Positions 7,883 to 15,688 of a stretch of 37,611 nucleotides of DNA are shown here, one piece after another (positions within the stretch are counted from its first letter, which is position 1; each line of letters opens with the position of its first letter). Below the pieces are notes generated by a model that saw nothing but the letters and a program-made list of their open reading frames with translations, was not told the origin of the DNA and made no database searches. The stretch covers positions 1-37,611 of the forward strand of contig CAMYVY010000022.1 in NCBI GenBank assembly GCA_947302715.1, in the 5' to 3' direction. This stretch comes from an uncultured Clostridia bacterium (GTDB taxonomy: Bacteria; Bacillota; Clostridia; Peptostreptococcales; Anaerovoracaceae). Both the position numbers and the translations under genes were made by a program.

Positions 7883-8294
7883 AAACAAAAGCGTATTCAG
7901 GAAGAAGACCTTAGACAGAATATCTTCGCCCGAACAGCTTACGGATTATCTAAAGGTAACCAATCCGGGGGTTTGGATTGTTCTGATCATAGTAGTTTTG
8001 CTTCTCGGAAGCCTATTGGCGTGGTCATTTGTTGGACGGCTTGAAACAACCGCTCCGGTTAAGGTCGTCGTTGAAAACCACAATGCTGAGGTGATTTCGA
8101 TAGAAGGTACGGAAATGACGGAGGGAATGACTCTTCGCGTATCCGATCAAGATGCTGTTATTGTATCTGCAAAGACAGATGATTATGGAAGGTCAATCGG
8201 TGTAGCAGAGGTTATGATGCCTGATGGAACGTATGACGGCAATGTAGTGACTGAAACGATTAGACCATTGGATTTTCTCTTGGAAAGCAGGTAG
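7875..8294 (+). CDS. miniature NHLM-type HlyD membrane fusion protein
   Basis: This 139-residue protein opens with VFRKKTLDRISSPEQLTDYL and a KVTNPGVW segment, the characteristic N terminus of NHLM bacteriocin-system secretion proteins (HlyD-like). One transmembrane helix lies at about 33-53. The remainder resembles only the terminal beta-barrel portion, ending IRPLDFLLESR. The coiled-coil hairpin and lipoyl-like domain that make normal members much longer are missing. The frame is intact and bounded by the aldolase overlap upstream and the ABC gene 4 bp downstream, so this is a compact gene, not a broken one. It likely bridges the ABC transporter to the cell exterior in a single-membrane cell. 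The ATG has AGGG upstream inside the aldolase coding sequence. Confidence 0.8.
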   Translation: MDENKSVFRKKTLDRISSPEQLTDYLKVTNPGVWIVLIIVVLLLGSLLAWSFVGRLETTAPVKVVVENHNAEVISIEGTEMTEGMTLRVSDQDAVIVSAKTDDYGRSIGVAEVMMPDGTYDGNVVTETIRPLDFLLESR

Positions 8295-8298
8295 ACCT

Positions 8299-10476
8299 TT
8301 GGGGAAAAGTCGCATTAAAAAAACAATTACTTCGGGAGTCGCAAAGGTTCCGGTAATTATGCAGCTTGAAGCCCTGGAATGCGGAGCTGCAGCTCTTGCA
8401 ATGGTAATGGCGTACTACGATAAATGGGTCCCGTTGGAGCAAGTGCGTGTTGACTGTGGTGTTTCGCGAGATGGTTCCAAGGCGAGAAACATTTATTTGG
8501 CTGCAGAGCATTACGGTTTCAATGTGAAGGCGTACAAGATGACTCCCAAAGCCCTTCAGGAAGAGGGGGAATTCCCCTGTATAATACATTGGAACATGAA
8601 TCATTTTGTTGTCTTGAATGGCTTCAAGGGCGACAAGGTTTATTTAAACGATCCGGCGAGGGGTGAGGTAACGGAAAGCTTTGAAGAATTTGATCGCGCC
8701 TTTACCGGCGTGGTTATTATTCCAGTGCCCTCCGAAAACTTTGAACCCGGAGGAAAACGTAAAAGCACGCTCGATTTCGCTAAGAAGCGCTTAACCGGGG
8801 CCGGTGCCATCATAGCATTTGTAATGCTGACCACCGCAATCAGTTATCTATTTGGAATCTTCAATTCCGTCACCAACCGAATATTTATGGATAGACTCAT
8901 AACCGGGATGAACCGAGAATGGCTATATCCGTTTATGGTTGTGGTGACTCTTCTTGCAGCAGTTCAAATTATCGTCGCCTGGGCGCAGACGATATATTCC
9001 CTAAAGATAAATGGCAAGATGGCCGTAATCGGAAACACACAATATATGTGGAAGGTTTTGCATCTTCCCATGGAGTTCTTTTCTCAGAGACTTGCGGGCG
9101 ACATCCAAAGGAGAGCCGCCATGAACGCTGCAATTGCAGGGACGCTGGTTAATACCTTTGCGCCGCTTCTTCTTAACAGCATCATGATGATAGTCTATTT
9201 GGTGCTTATGCTGAAACAAAGCCCGATGCTTACTGCAATCGGTGTTGCAACAATGGCGTTAAATGCGCTAATGGCTCGCATCATTTCAAACAGGCGAGTA
9301 AATATAACGCGCGTTCAGATGAGGGATTCAGGGAAACTCGAATCAGCTACAGTCACAGGAATCAGCATGATAGAAACCATCAAATCCAGCGGTGCGGAAG
9401 ACGGCTTTTTTAGAAAGTGGGCGGGCTATCAGGCTTCGATAAATACTCAGAACGTGAAGCTTCAAAAGACCAATCAATTCCTCGGAATGATTCCGACGTT
9501 TTTCTCTACGCTTGCAAATTATGCTGTCCTGATAATCGGTGTCCTGCTTACCATGGATGGCAAATTCAGCCTCGGTGCTGTTCTGATGTTCCAAGGCTTC
9601 CTAAGCTCATTTATGTCTCCGGCCATGATCCTCGTAGGCGCAGGTCAGACCATACAGGAAATGCGCTCACATATGGAGCGTATCGAGGATGTCATGGAGT
9701 ATCCGACGGATGTCAATGTTCTCGATAATAATTCTGACGATGATAACCTGGAAAAGCTCAAAGGAAATCTTGAACTTAAGAATATCACATTTGGTTATTC
9801 CAAACTGGACAAACCACTGATAGAGGACTTCTCGCTCAATATGAAGGTTGGAGAGAGAATTGCGTTGGTAGGCACCTCCGGATGCGGAAAGTCCACTATT
9901 TCCAAGCTTGTTTCCGGGCTATATGAACCCTGGAGCGGTGAGATTTTGTTCGATGGAAAACCAAGAAGTGCGTATCCCAGAGATGTGGTTGTGAGCTCAC
10001 TTGCGGTAGTCGATCAAGACATAATCCTCTTCGAAGACACAATCTCAAACAATATCAAAATGTGGGATGAAAGCATAAAGGACTTCGAGATGATTCTCGC
10101 GGCGAGAGATGCCAGGATTCACGACGACATCATGGTTCTCCCGGGGGGTTATCAGCACAAGCTTTTAAGCGGAGGTAAGAACCTTTCAGGCGGGCAACGT
10201 CAGAGACTCGAAATTGCGAGAGTTCTGGCCCAGGATCCAACCATAATCATCCTGGACGAAGCGACATCCGCGCTTGATGCCAGAACCGAATATGAAGTTG
10301 TTAATGCGATTCGAGACAGAGGAATCACATGCATAGTGATTGCACATCGTCTCTCCACTGTCAGGGACTGCGATGAAATAATTGTATTGGATGGCGGCAA
10401 GGTAGTTGAAAGAGGAACCCATGAGGAACTCATGGCTCTTGGTGGTGCCTATGCTGATTTGGTGTCTAACGAATAG
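8299..10476 (+). CDS. NHLM-type peptidase-containing ABC exporter (C39 protease + permease + ATPase)
   Basis: This 725-residue protein has three parts. Residues ~15-140 are a C39 peptidase that cuts leaders after a double glycine, with oxyanion Gln22, catalytic Cys28 in LECGAAAL, His102 in MNHFVVL and Asp118 in NDPARG. A six-helix permease follows (about 165-450). The ATPase has Walker A GTSGCGKST (about 525), signature LSGGQRQR (about 630) and Walker B IIILDEATSALD. All motifs are intact. It starts with TTG, with an AGG-type site overlapping the end of the preceding gene and only 4 bp between the two; the next ATG would remove the lead-in to the protease. It should process and export the two double-glycine peptides encoded at 13322-13849. 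Confidence 0.93.
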   Translation: MGKSRIKKTITSGVAKVPVIMQLEALECGAAALAMVMAYYDKWVPLEQVRVDCGVSRDGSKARNIYLAAEHYGFNVKAYKMTPKALQEEGEFPCIIHWNMNHFVVLNGFKGDKVYLNDPARGEVTESFEEFDRAFTGVVIIPVPSENFEPGGKRKSTLDFAKKRLTGAGAIIAFVMLTTAISYLFGIFNSVTNRIFMDRLITGMNREWLYPFMVVVTLLAAVQIIVAWAQTIYSLKINGKMAVIGNTQYMWKVLHLPMEFFSQRLAGDIQRRAAMNAAIAGTLVNTFAPLLLNSIMMIVYLVLMLKQSPMLTAIGVATMALNALMARIISNRRVNITRVQMRDSGKLESATVTGISMIETIKSSGAEDGFFRKWAGYQASINTQNVKLQKTNQFLGMIPTFFSTLANYAVLIIGVLLTMDGKFSLGAVLMFQGFLSSFMSPAMILVGAGQTIQEMRSHMERIEDVMEYPTDVNVLDNNSDDDNLEKLKGNLELKNITFGYSKLDKPLIEDFSLNMKVGERIALVGTSGCGKSTISKLVSGLYEPWSGEILFDGKPRSAYPRDVVVSSLAVVDQDIILFEDTISNNIKMWDESIKDFEMILAARDARIHDDIMVLPGGYQHKLLSGGKNLSGGQRQRLEIARVLAQDPTIIILDEATSALDARTEYEVVNAIRDRGITCIVIAHRLSTVRDCDEIIVLDGGKVVERGTHEELMALGGAYADLVSNE

Positions 10477-10487
10477 GGAGCAAAGGT

Positions 10488-12683
10488 ATGGGATGGTTCG
10501 AAAATCAAATTGAAGAAAGAAGAACTGCCGACCAGCAGCTCCTGGAAGACTCCTTTGTTAAGGTCGCGGGTGTTGTACTTGGAGAGCGTGGAGCCGAGAG
10601 GGTACTTGATGAAAGGATAATCACCAAGGGCGCAATAGACGAAGTTCTCAAGTATTATCACGTAAAGCCGGTGGATGTTCCGGATAACATCAAGGACATT
10701 GAAGAGGAACTTGATTATTGTCTTCGTCCATATGGAATAATGAGACGAGATGTGATTTTGGAAGAGGGTTGGTTTAAGGATGCCTTTGGACCCATTCTGG
10801 CATTCACGAAGGAGGATGGACACCCGGTTGCACTAATTCCCGGTGAATTCAGAGGCTATTCCTTTACGGACCCCAAGACCGGGCAACATAGAAAGTTAAA
10901 TAATTCAACTGCAGCGATCTTTGATAATGATGCTATATGCTTCTATTATCCGCTTCCTCAAAAGAGTCTAAAAATAAGGGACCTGCTTCTATACATGAAG
11001 CGCTGCATCAAGTTCAATGATTTAATCGTGGTGGTCATTGCAACTTTTGTTGCAAGCGTGGTAGGACTCGCCATACCTCGCATTATTCAAGTGCTTACGG
11101 GACCGGTCCTGTTGAGCGGGAAAAAGAGCGCGCTTATAGGGATTTCTCTATCCATCATAGGAATCACGCTTTCCAGTCAGCTGATTGAGAATGTGACGTC
11201 ACTGCTCAGGAATAGACTTAACCTCAAGATATCTCTCGGTGTGCAGTCGTCCATGATGATGAGACTTCTTTCCCTTCCGGCATCTTTTTTCAGGAGTTAT
11301 AGCCCAGGCGAACTTAGAAGCCGCTCGGAATCGGTCAATGACCTAAGCTCGTTTTTGATGGAGTTGATAATGACAACCGGGCTTACGTCCTTAACGTCGC
11401 TCATTTATATAACACAGATTTTCAGTTTTGCTCCGGCTCTGGTCGTTCCGTCAATAATAATCGTACTTGTGACGGTCGGGTTTTCCATTTTCTCAACGCT
11501 TTTGCAGATTCGAATTGAGAAGGAACGTAGGGTAGTGGCAGCAAGGGAATCGGGAATGAGCTATGGACTGATTACCGGCGTCCAGAAGATTAAACTATCC
11601 GGCTCGGAAAAGAGGGCCTTCGCGAAGTGGCTAAATATTTATTCGGAGGGTGCAGAGCTCGCGTATAATCCTCCATTTATCATCAAGATAAACGGTGTTA
11701 TCACCACAGCCATCACTTTGTTTTCGAATATTCTACTTTATTACTTGTCGTTCCAGAGTGGAATTGACCAATCGAATTACTATGCCTTTACAGCTGCATA
11801 TGGGATGCTTATGGGGGCGTTTATGTCGGTGACCGGAATTGCGCTAACCGCAGCGCAGATTCGTCCGATTCTGGAAATGGCTGAGCCCTTCCTGAAGGCA
11901 GTTCCCGAAACTTCCACAGAAAAGGAAATAGTGACAGAGATAAGCGGAAGAGTGGAGCTTGACCATGTGTCGTTCCGCTATGACGATAGCATGCCATACG
12001 TCATCAATGATTTATCGCTAAAGATTCATCCGGGAGAATATGTTGCGATAGTCGGAAAGACAGGCTGCGGAAAATCAACCTTGGTAAGACTTCTTCTCGG
12101 ATTTGAGAAACCTGAAAAGGGAGCAGTATATTATGACGGAAAGGATTTATTGAGTCTGGACCTTCAATCACTCAGAAAGAAAATCGGGACGGTAACCCAG
12201 GATGCCGGTCTCTTCCAGGGAGATATCTATTCAAATATAGTGATAACCGCACCTGATTTAACCTTGGATGACGCCTGGGATGCGGCAGAAAAGGCCGGGA
12301 TTGCCGACGATATCAGGGAAATGCCGATGGGTATGCATACCATGGTTTCGGAGGGACAAGGCGGGATATCCGGAGGACAAAGGCAAAGGCTTATGATTGC
12401 AAGAGCAATCTGCCCAAAACCCAAACTTCTCATCTTTGATGAAGCAACATCGGCATTGGACAATAAAACACAGAGGCAAGTTTCTGAAGCTTTGGATGCT
12501 ATGGGCTGTACGAGAATTATCATTGCACACCGACTTTCCACGATTCGCCACGCTGACCGCATAGTGGTTCTTGATGGTGGAAACATAATAGAAGACGGGA
12601 CGTATGACGAACTCATTGAGAAGAACGGATTTTTCGCCGAACTGGTCGAGCGTCAGCGCCTGGACACGGGAAATAACGCGTGA
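10488..12683 (+). CDS. NHLM-type second ABC exporter subunit, permease plus ATPase
   Basis: This 731-residue protein has a ~170-residue N-terminal region without C39 catalytic residues, followed by a six-helix permease region and an ATPase. Walker A is GKTGCGKST, the signature ISGGQRQR and Walker B LLIFDEATSALD. A paired second ABC protein with a long non-peptidase N-terminal extension is typical of NHLM bacteriocin export loci, so it probably forms a heterodimer or works in sequence with the C39-bearing partner. It starts 11 bp after the partner's stop, with AAAGG before the ATG. An intergenic stretch of 60 bp then leads into the sigma-factor gene. No anomalies were seen in the motifs. Confidence 0.92.
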   Translation: MGWFENQIEERRTADQQLLEDSFVKVAGVVLGERGAERVLDERIITKGAIDEVLKYYHVKPVDVPDNIKDIEEELDYCLRPYGIMRRDVILEEGWFKDAFGPILAFTKEDGHPVALIPGEFRGYSFTDPKTGQHRKLNNSTAAIFDNDAICFYYPLPQKSLKIRDLLLYMKRCIKFNDLIVVVIATFVASVVGLAIPRIIQVLTGPVLLSGKKSALIGISLSIIGITLSSQLIENVTSLLRNRLNLKISLGVQSSMMMRLLSLPASFFRSYSPGELRSRSESVNDLSSFLMELIMTTGLTSLTSLIYITQIFSFAPALVVPSIIIVLVTVGFSIFSTLLQIRIEKERRVVAARESGMSYGLITGVQKIKLSGSEKRAFAKWLNIYSEGAELAYNPPFIIKINGVITTAITLFSNILLYYLSFQSGIDQSNYYAFTAAYGMLMGAFMSVTGIALTAAQIRPILEMAEPFLKAVPETSTEKEIVTEISGRVELDHVSFRYDDSMPYVINDLSLKIHPGEYVAIVGKTGCGKSTLVRLLLGFEKPEKGAVYYDGKDLLSLDLQSLRKKIGTVTQDAGLFQGDIYSNIVITAPDLTLDDAWDAAEKAGIADDIREMPMGMHTMVSEGQGGISGGQRQRLMIARAICPKPKLLIFDEATSALDNKTQRQVSEALDAMGCTRIIIAHRLSTIRHADRIVVLDGGNIIEDGTYDELIEKNGFFAELVERQRLDTGNNA

Positions 12684-12743
12684 TGAATCGATAATAATTG
12701 AGTACAATATGGGTGTAGTAATTGAAGAATGGGAGCAAACGCA

Positions 12744-13220
12744 ATGTGCGATTTTGAATCAATATATGATGAATATTACGACCGCATATATAACTATGCC
12801 TATACGCTCCTTTTGAACAAGGAGGATGCTGAGGATGTAACCGAGGATACATTTTTGGCTGCATACAGGCATTTTGACTCCTTTGATCCCAACAAGGCAT
12901 CTGCAGGTACGTGGCTATCGAGGATTGCGCACAATATGGCAGTTAATTTAATGCGCTCTTCATCCTATTCCAAGAAGGCGGAAATGCCGGAAGCATGGGA
13001 TATTCAGGCGGAGGGGGACTTCACTGAGGAGTTTGCATCGTCAGATGCTATCCTAAAGCTATACTCAAAACTTAAACCAGAAGAGAGAGAATTTTTGAAT
13101 TTGAGATATGTGGTAGGGCTAAAAGATGCGGAAGTGGGGTCGCTTCTAAATCTTAACGAAAAGGCTGTAAACAAGAGATATCAACGGCTTCTGGCCAAGT
13201 GCAGAACATTTATGGACTAA
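12744..13220 (+). CDS. ECF-type RNA polymerase sigma factor
   Basis: This 158-residue protein has region 2 at residues ~2-70 (YDEYYDRIYNYAYTLLLN, then EDAEDVTEDTFLAAY and TWLSRIAHN) and region 4 at ~105-155 (KPEEREFLNLRYVVGLKDAEVG and a helix-turn-helix). The start at 12744 is preferred to the ATG at 12729 because GGGAGC lies 6-7 bases upstream. There is no adjacent transmembrane anti-sigma factor, which many ECF factors have. It sits between the exporter and its candidate peptides, so it may direct transcription of the peptide genes or of the downstream wall-protein unit; this is inference. No clear shared ECF-type promoter motif was found by eye upstream of 13322 or 13975. Confidence 0.88.
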   Translation: MCDFESIYDEYYDRIYNYAYTLLLNKEDAEDVTEDTFLAAYRHFDSFDPNKASAGTWLSRIAHNMAVNLMRSSSYSKKAEMPEAWDIQAEGDFTEEFASSDAILKLYSKLKPEEREFLNLRYVVGLKDAEVGSLLNLNEKAVNKRYQRLLAKCRTFMD

Positions 13221-13321
13221 GTGCTAAAAAATTGTCTCCAAAAGGCAGTTTCAAATGTATATATAGTGTAAGAGCAGTAAATAGAGTTTATGGTAGATAT
13301 ATTAACGAGGAGGATAGCATT

Positions 13322-13594
13322 ATGTCAGTTGAGAAAAAAGAATTATCAATGGAAGTATTGGAAATGGTTAGCGGTGGAAAGCTGAATGTCGGCTGGGAAA
13401 ACACCATGGATGAATTCCTGAGAAAACAAGAGGTCATTGAACCGTTATTAAGAATGGGAAGCGGAAGAATAATAGACCCATCCGCATGTCCGCCGCTTTT
13501 AAAACTGCTTGAAGATATCGGGGACATTTGTGGACAGCCAGCATCGGATAAAGTCAAGGATTATGTCATTAATAAGCTTTTTGTTGTTGTATAG
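13322..13594 (+). CDS. double-glycine leader peptide, candidate bacteriocin or signal precursor 1
   Basis: A 90-residue product is preceded by a strong GAGGAGG site. The first 19 residues end ELSMEVLEMVSGG, the classic double-glycine leader pattern cut by C39 proteases. The predicted core is 71 residues (Lys20-Val90). It begins KLNVGWENTMDEFL, is amphipathic, and has just two cysteines (Cys56 and Cys70), which could form a disulfide. It ends in a hydrophobic tail, FVVV. The core lacks the Ser/Thr/Cys-rich pattern of lantibiotics and no modifying enzyme is nearby. The position right after a C39 exporter strongly supports export. Whether it kills, signals or has a structural role is unknown; I do not recognise the core. 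Confidence 0.82.
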   Translation: MSVEKKELSMEVLEMVSGGKLNVGWENTMDEFLRKQEVIEPLLRMGSGRIIDPSACPPLLKLLEDIGDICGQPASDKVKDYVINKLFVVV

Positions 13595-13609
13595 TCTGAT
13601 GGAAGGGAT

Positions 13610-13849
13610 GTGGTTTCTTTGAGCATATCCGATAAAGAGTTGGAAGTCAAAATAAGGAGTGCCAGCTTTTCTGATTCAACTCATAAGAAAATGTTAAAAA
13701 AGAGACTGTTTCAGGCATCTTCCGAGCTTTCACTTGGCGATTTAACCGGAGTGACAGGTGGTGTGGCTGATACCATGGGACACCCGGATAATGAGCAGTG
13801 GAACCCATGGCCGAATTCACCAACAAATCCCAATCGGGGAGAGCATTGA
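13610..13849 (+). CDS. double-glycine leader peptide, candidate precursor 2
   Basis: This reading frame of 79 residues has a long leader of about 51 residues. It contains HKKMLKKRLF and ends ELSLGDLTGVTGG, again a double-glycine processing site. The predicted core is only 28 residues, Val52-His79, rich in Pro, Asn and Trp (EQWNPWPNSPTNPN), with no cysteine. The start is uncertain: GGAAGGG lies 2 bases from the GTG at 13610 and 11 bases from a TTG at 13619. The two precursors share the leader end but not the core, so they may act as a pair (two-peptide bacteriocin) or independently. A terminator follows 38 bp later, closing the operon. Confidence 0.75.
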   Translation: MVSLSISDKELEVKIRSASFSDSTHKKMLKKRLFQASSELSLGDLTGVTGGVADTMGHPDNEQWNPWPNSPTNPNRGEH

Positions 13850-13886
13850 GGACCTTTGCGGTACATAATGGAGATAACATATTGTA

Positions 13887-13914
13887 ATGCCACGTTTATG
13901 TAACGTGGCATTTT
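13887..13914 (+). terminator. terminator closing the peptide-export operon
   Basis: A perfect 10-bp stem (ATGCCACGTT with AACGTGGCAT) with a 5-nt loop is followed by TTTT. The -35 element of the next promoter overlaps its T tract. Confidence 0.88.
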
Positions 13915-13940
13915 GTTATAGACGTAAAGTGTGATATAAT
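13913..13940 (+). promoter_or_regulatory. extended -10 promoter for the pseudo-M3/CWB2 unit
   Basis: TTGTTA at 13913-13918 and TATAAT at 13935-13940 are spaced by 16 bp, and TG precedes the -10 by one base (TGATATAAT), an extended -10. The start would fall near 13947, about 28 nt before the first gene of the unit. Confidence 0.65.
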
Positions 13941-13974
13941 AAAGGACCAAAGCAAATCAGGGTGGTTGAATGAT

Positions 13975-15675
13975 ATGAGCGAAAATACATGGAAATTCAG
14001 TGAACTAAAATTTGCAAGACCGGATTTAAAAGTGTATCAAGATATCTTTGAGGACGCCATCGATCGTGTAGAAAGAGCTGAATCGGGCGAGGATGTTTTA
14101 CAGATGATTCTCGAACTGGATGCGATTACACGAAAGGCTGATGACTTGGTGCGCTATGTTTTCATACGCGGAACCATGGATACCAAGGATCCTTTTTACA
14201 AGGAACAGCAGCAATGGTTTGATGAAAACATGATTCGATACGATCAAGCGGTTCTGAGGTTTGGTGATGCCGTGTATAATAGCCCTCATAGAGATTATAT
14301 AGAGGAAAAGCTTGGTCCGGTATATTTCATAGGTGCCGACATACAGCGCAAAACCTTCTCCGACGACTGCATTGAACTCTATCAGAGAGAAAGCGAGCTT
14401 GCTACGGAATACCAGGAAATCATGGGCTCGGCTGAAGCTGAGATGATGGGCGAAAAGAAGGATCTGAGTAAGCTCAAGGTTCTCTTTGGACATGATGACC
14501 GTTCCGTTAGAAGAGAAGCATTCTTTTTGTATTCAAAACTCATTGCACAGAATGAGAAAAGGCTCGAAGAAATTTGGGAAGAGCTAATCAAGGTTCGTAA
14601 CCAAATCGGAGAGAAACTTGGCTACGATAATTTTATTCCAATTGGATATTTACAAAACCAACATATAGACTATTCGCCTGAGGACATAGCAATCTTCCGA
14701 GAGCAAGTGGTGGAAGAGATCGTACCACTATGTGAGAAGCTCTTTGAAGCGCAAAAGAAGAGACTGGGCATAGATGAATTGATGATATATGACGAAAAGG
14801 CTGTATTCCCCGGAGGCAATGCTCGCAGCGCGGGCGATGAGGAATACATGATAGAAAAAGCCAGAGAGATGTACCATAACATCAGTCAGGAAACCGGAGA
14901 GTTTATAGACTATATGCTCGACCATGAACTCTTTGAGTATAAGGATAGGCCCGGTAAGGCATCGCTTGGATATGGGACTATGCTTCTATCGAAAAAGGCA
15001 CCATTTGTATTCACGCATTTTGATGGAACCATAGCTGACTTTCAAGTGATTGCCGGAGATTTGGGCGAAGCCTTTGCTCGTTATATTGGCGCGCGTTCAC
15101 AACCGATCAAGGAATACTTCAGTGCAACATCCGACATAATGGAGTTTTATGCGCTTACGATGTGCCAGTTTGCATATGATTATGCAGAGGATTTCTTTGG
15201 TGATGAAGCGGACAAATATCGTTTCTACAATATGCAGGAAATCATTACGCTGATTCCATTTGCGTGTGCTGTTGATGAGTTCCAGCATATTTGCTATGGC
15301 AATCCCAATATTACGCCGCAGGAGCGCATGGCGGAGTGGCATAAGCTGGAACAAAAGTATATGCCGTGGAGAAAGTACGATGGTGATGATTTCATGGAGA
15401 GAGGGGGATATTGGTACAATACGCCACATATCTTCCTTTATCCGTTCTATTACATAGATTATGCATTGGCCAGGGTTCATGTGCTGGAAATGAAAAAGAA
15501 ATACGCCCTGCATCCTGAGGTCACTTGGCGCGAATATATGGATTTAATAAAACAAGGTGGAAGGTTGAGATATAAGGAAATGGTTGAGAAAGCCAATCTC
15601 ACGCCCTTGTTCCGGGAAGGCGCTGTTAAAGAGGCAATTAGCTACGCTAAAGAGGTAATGGAAGAATCGTTATAA
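13975..15675 (+). CDS. M3-family oligoendopeptidase-like protein lacking HEXXH (paralogue A)
   Basis: This 566-residue protein aligns by eye with the M3 oligopeptidases of the non-PepF type along its whole length, for example KAPFVFTHFDGT, AVDEFQHICY and FYYIDYALA. In active enzymes the zinc motif HEAGH sits right after the DGT segment. Here that position reads GDLGE (residues 361-365), so both zinc histidines and the catalytic Glu are gone, although the third-ligand Glu390 and the downstream His and Tyr region remain. No signal peptide is seen, so it is cytosolic. The start at 13975 is chosen because the paralogue opens identically (MS..NWKFS.LKF) and AGGGTGG precedes it. It is probably a pseudoenzyme that binds peptides without cutting them, but this is inference. 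Confidence 0.88.
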   Translation: MSENTWKFSELKFARPDLKVYQDIFEDAIDRVERAESGEDVLQMILELDAITRKADDLVRYVFIRGTMDTKDPFYKEQQQWFDENMIRYDQAVLRFGDAVYNSPHRDYIEEKLGPVYFIGADIQRKTFSDDCIELYQRESELATEYQEIMGSAEAEMMGEKKDLSKLKVLFGHDDRSVRREAFFLYSKLIAQNEKRLEEIWEELIKVRNQIGEKLGYDNFIPIGYLQNQHIDYSPEDIAIFREQVVEEIVPLCEKLFEAQKKRLGIDELMIYDEKAVFPGGNARSAGDEEYMIEKAREMYHNISQETGEFIDYMLDHELFEYKDRPGKASLGYGTMLLSKKAPFVFTHFDGTIADFQVIAGDLGEAFARYIGARSQPIKEYFSATSDIMEFYALTMCQFAYDYAEDFFGDEADKYRFYNMQEIITLIPFACAVDEFQHICYGNPNITPQERMAEWHKLEQKYMPWRKYDGDDFMERGGYWYNTPHIFLYPFYYIDYALARVHVLEMKKKYALHPEVTWREYMDLIKQGGRLRYKEMVEKANLTPLFREGAVKEAISYAKEVMEESL

Positions 15676-15688
15676 CTGTGGTGGAATC

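Noticed and set aside
8359..10476. ATG at 8359 as start of the C39 exporter
   Set aside because: It would begin directly at the oxyanion Gln of the protease; the TTG at 8299 has a site and fits the family length.
13232..13267. Possible separate promoter before peptide 1 (TTGTCT ... TATATA)
   Set aside because: Spacing is about 20 bp and alternatives are equally weak; not supportable by eye.
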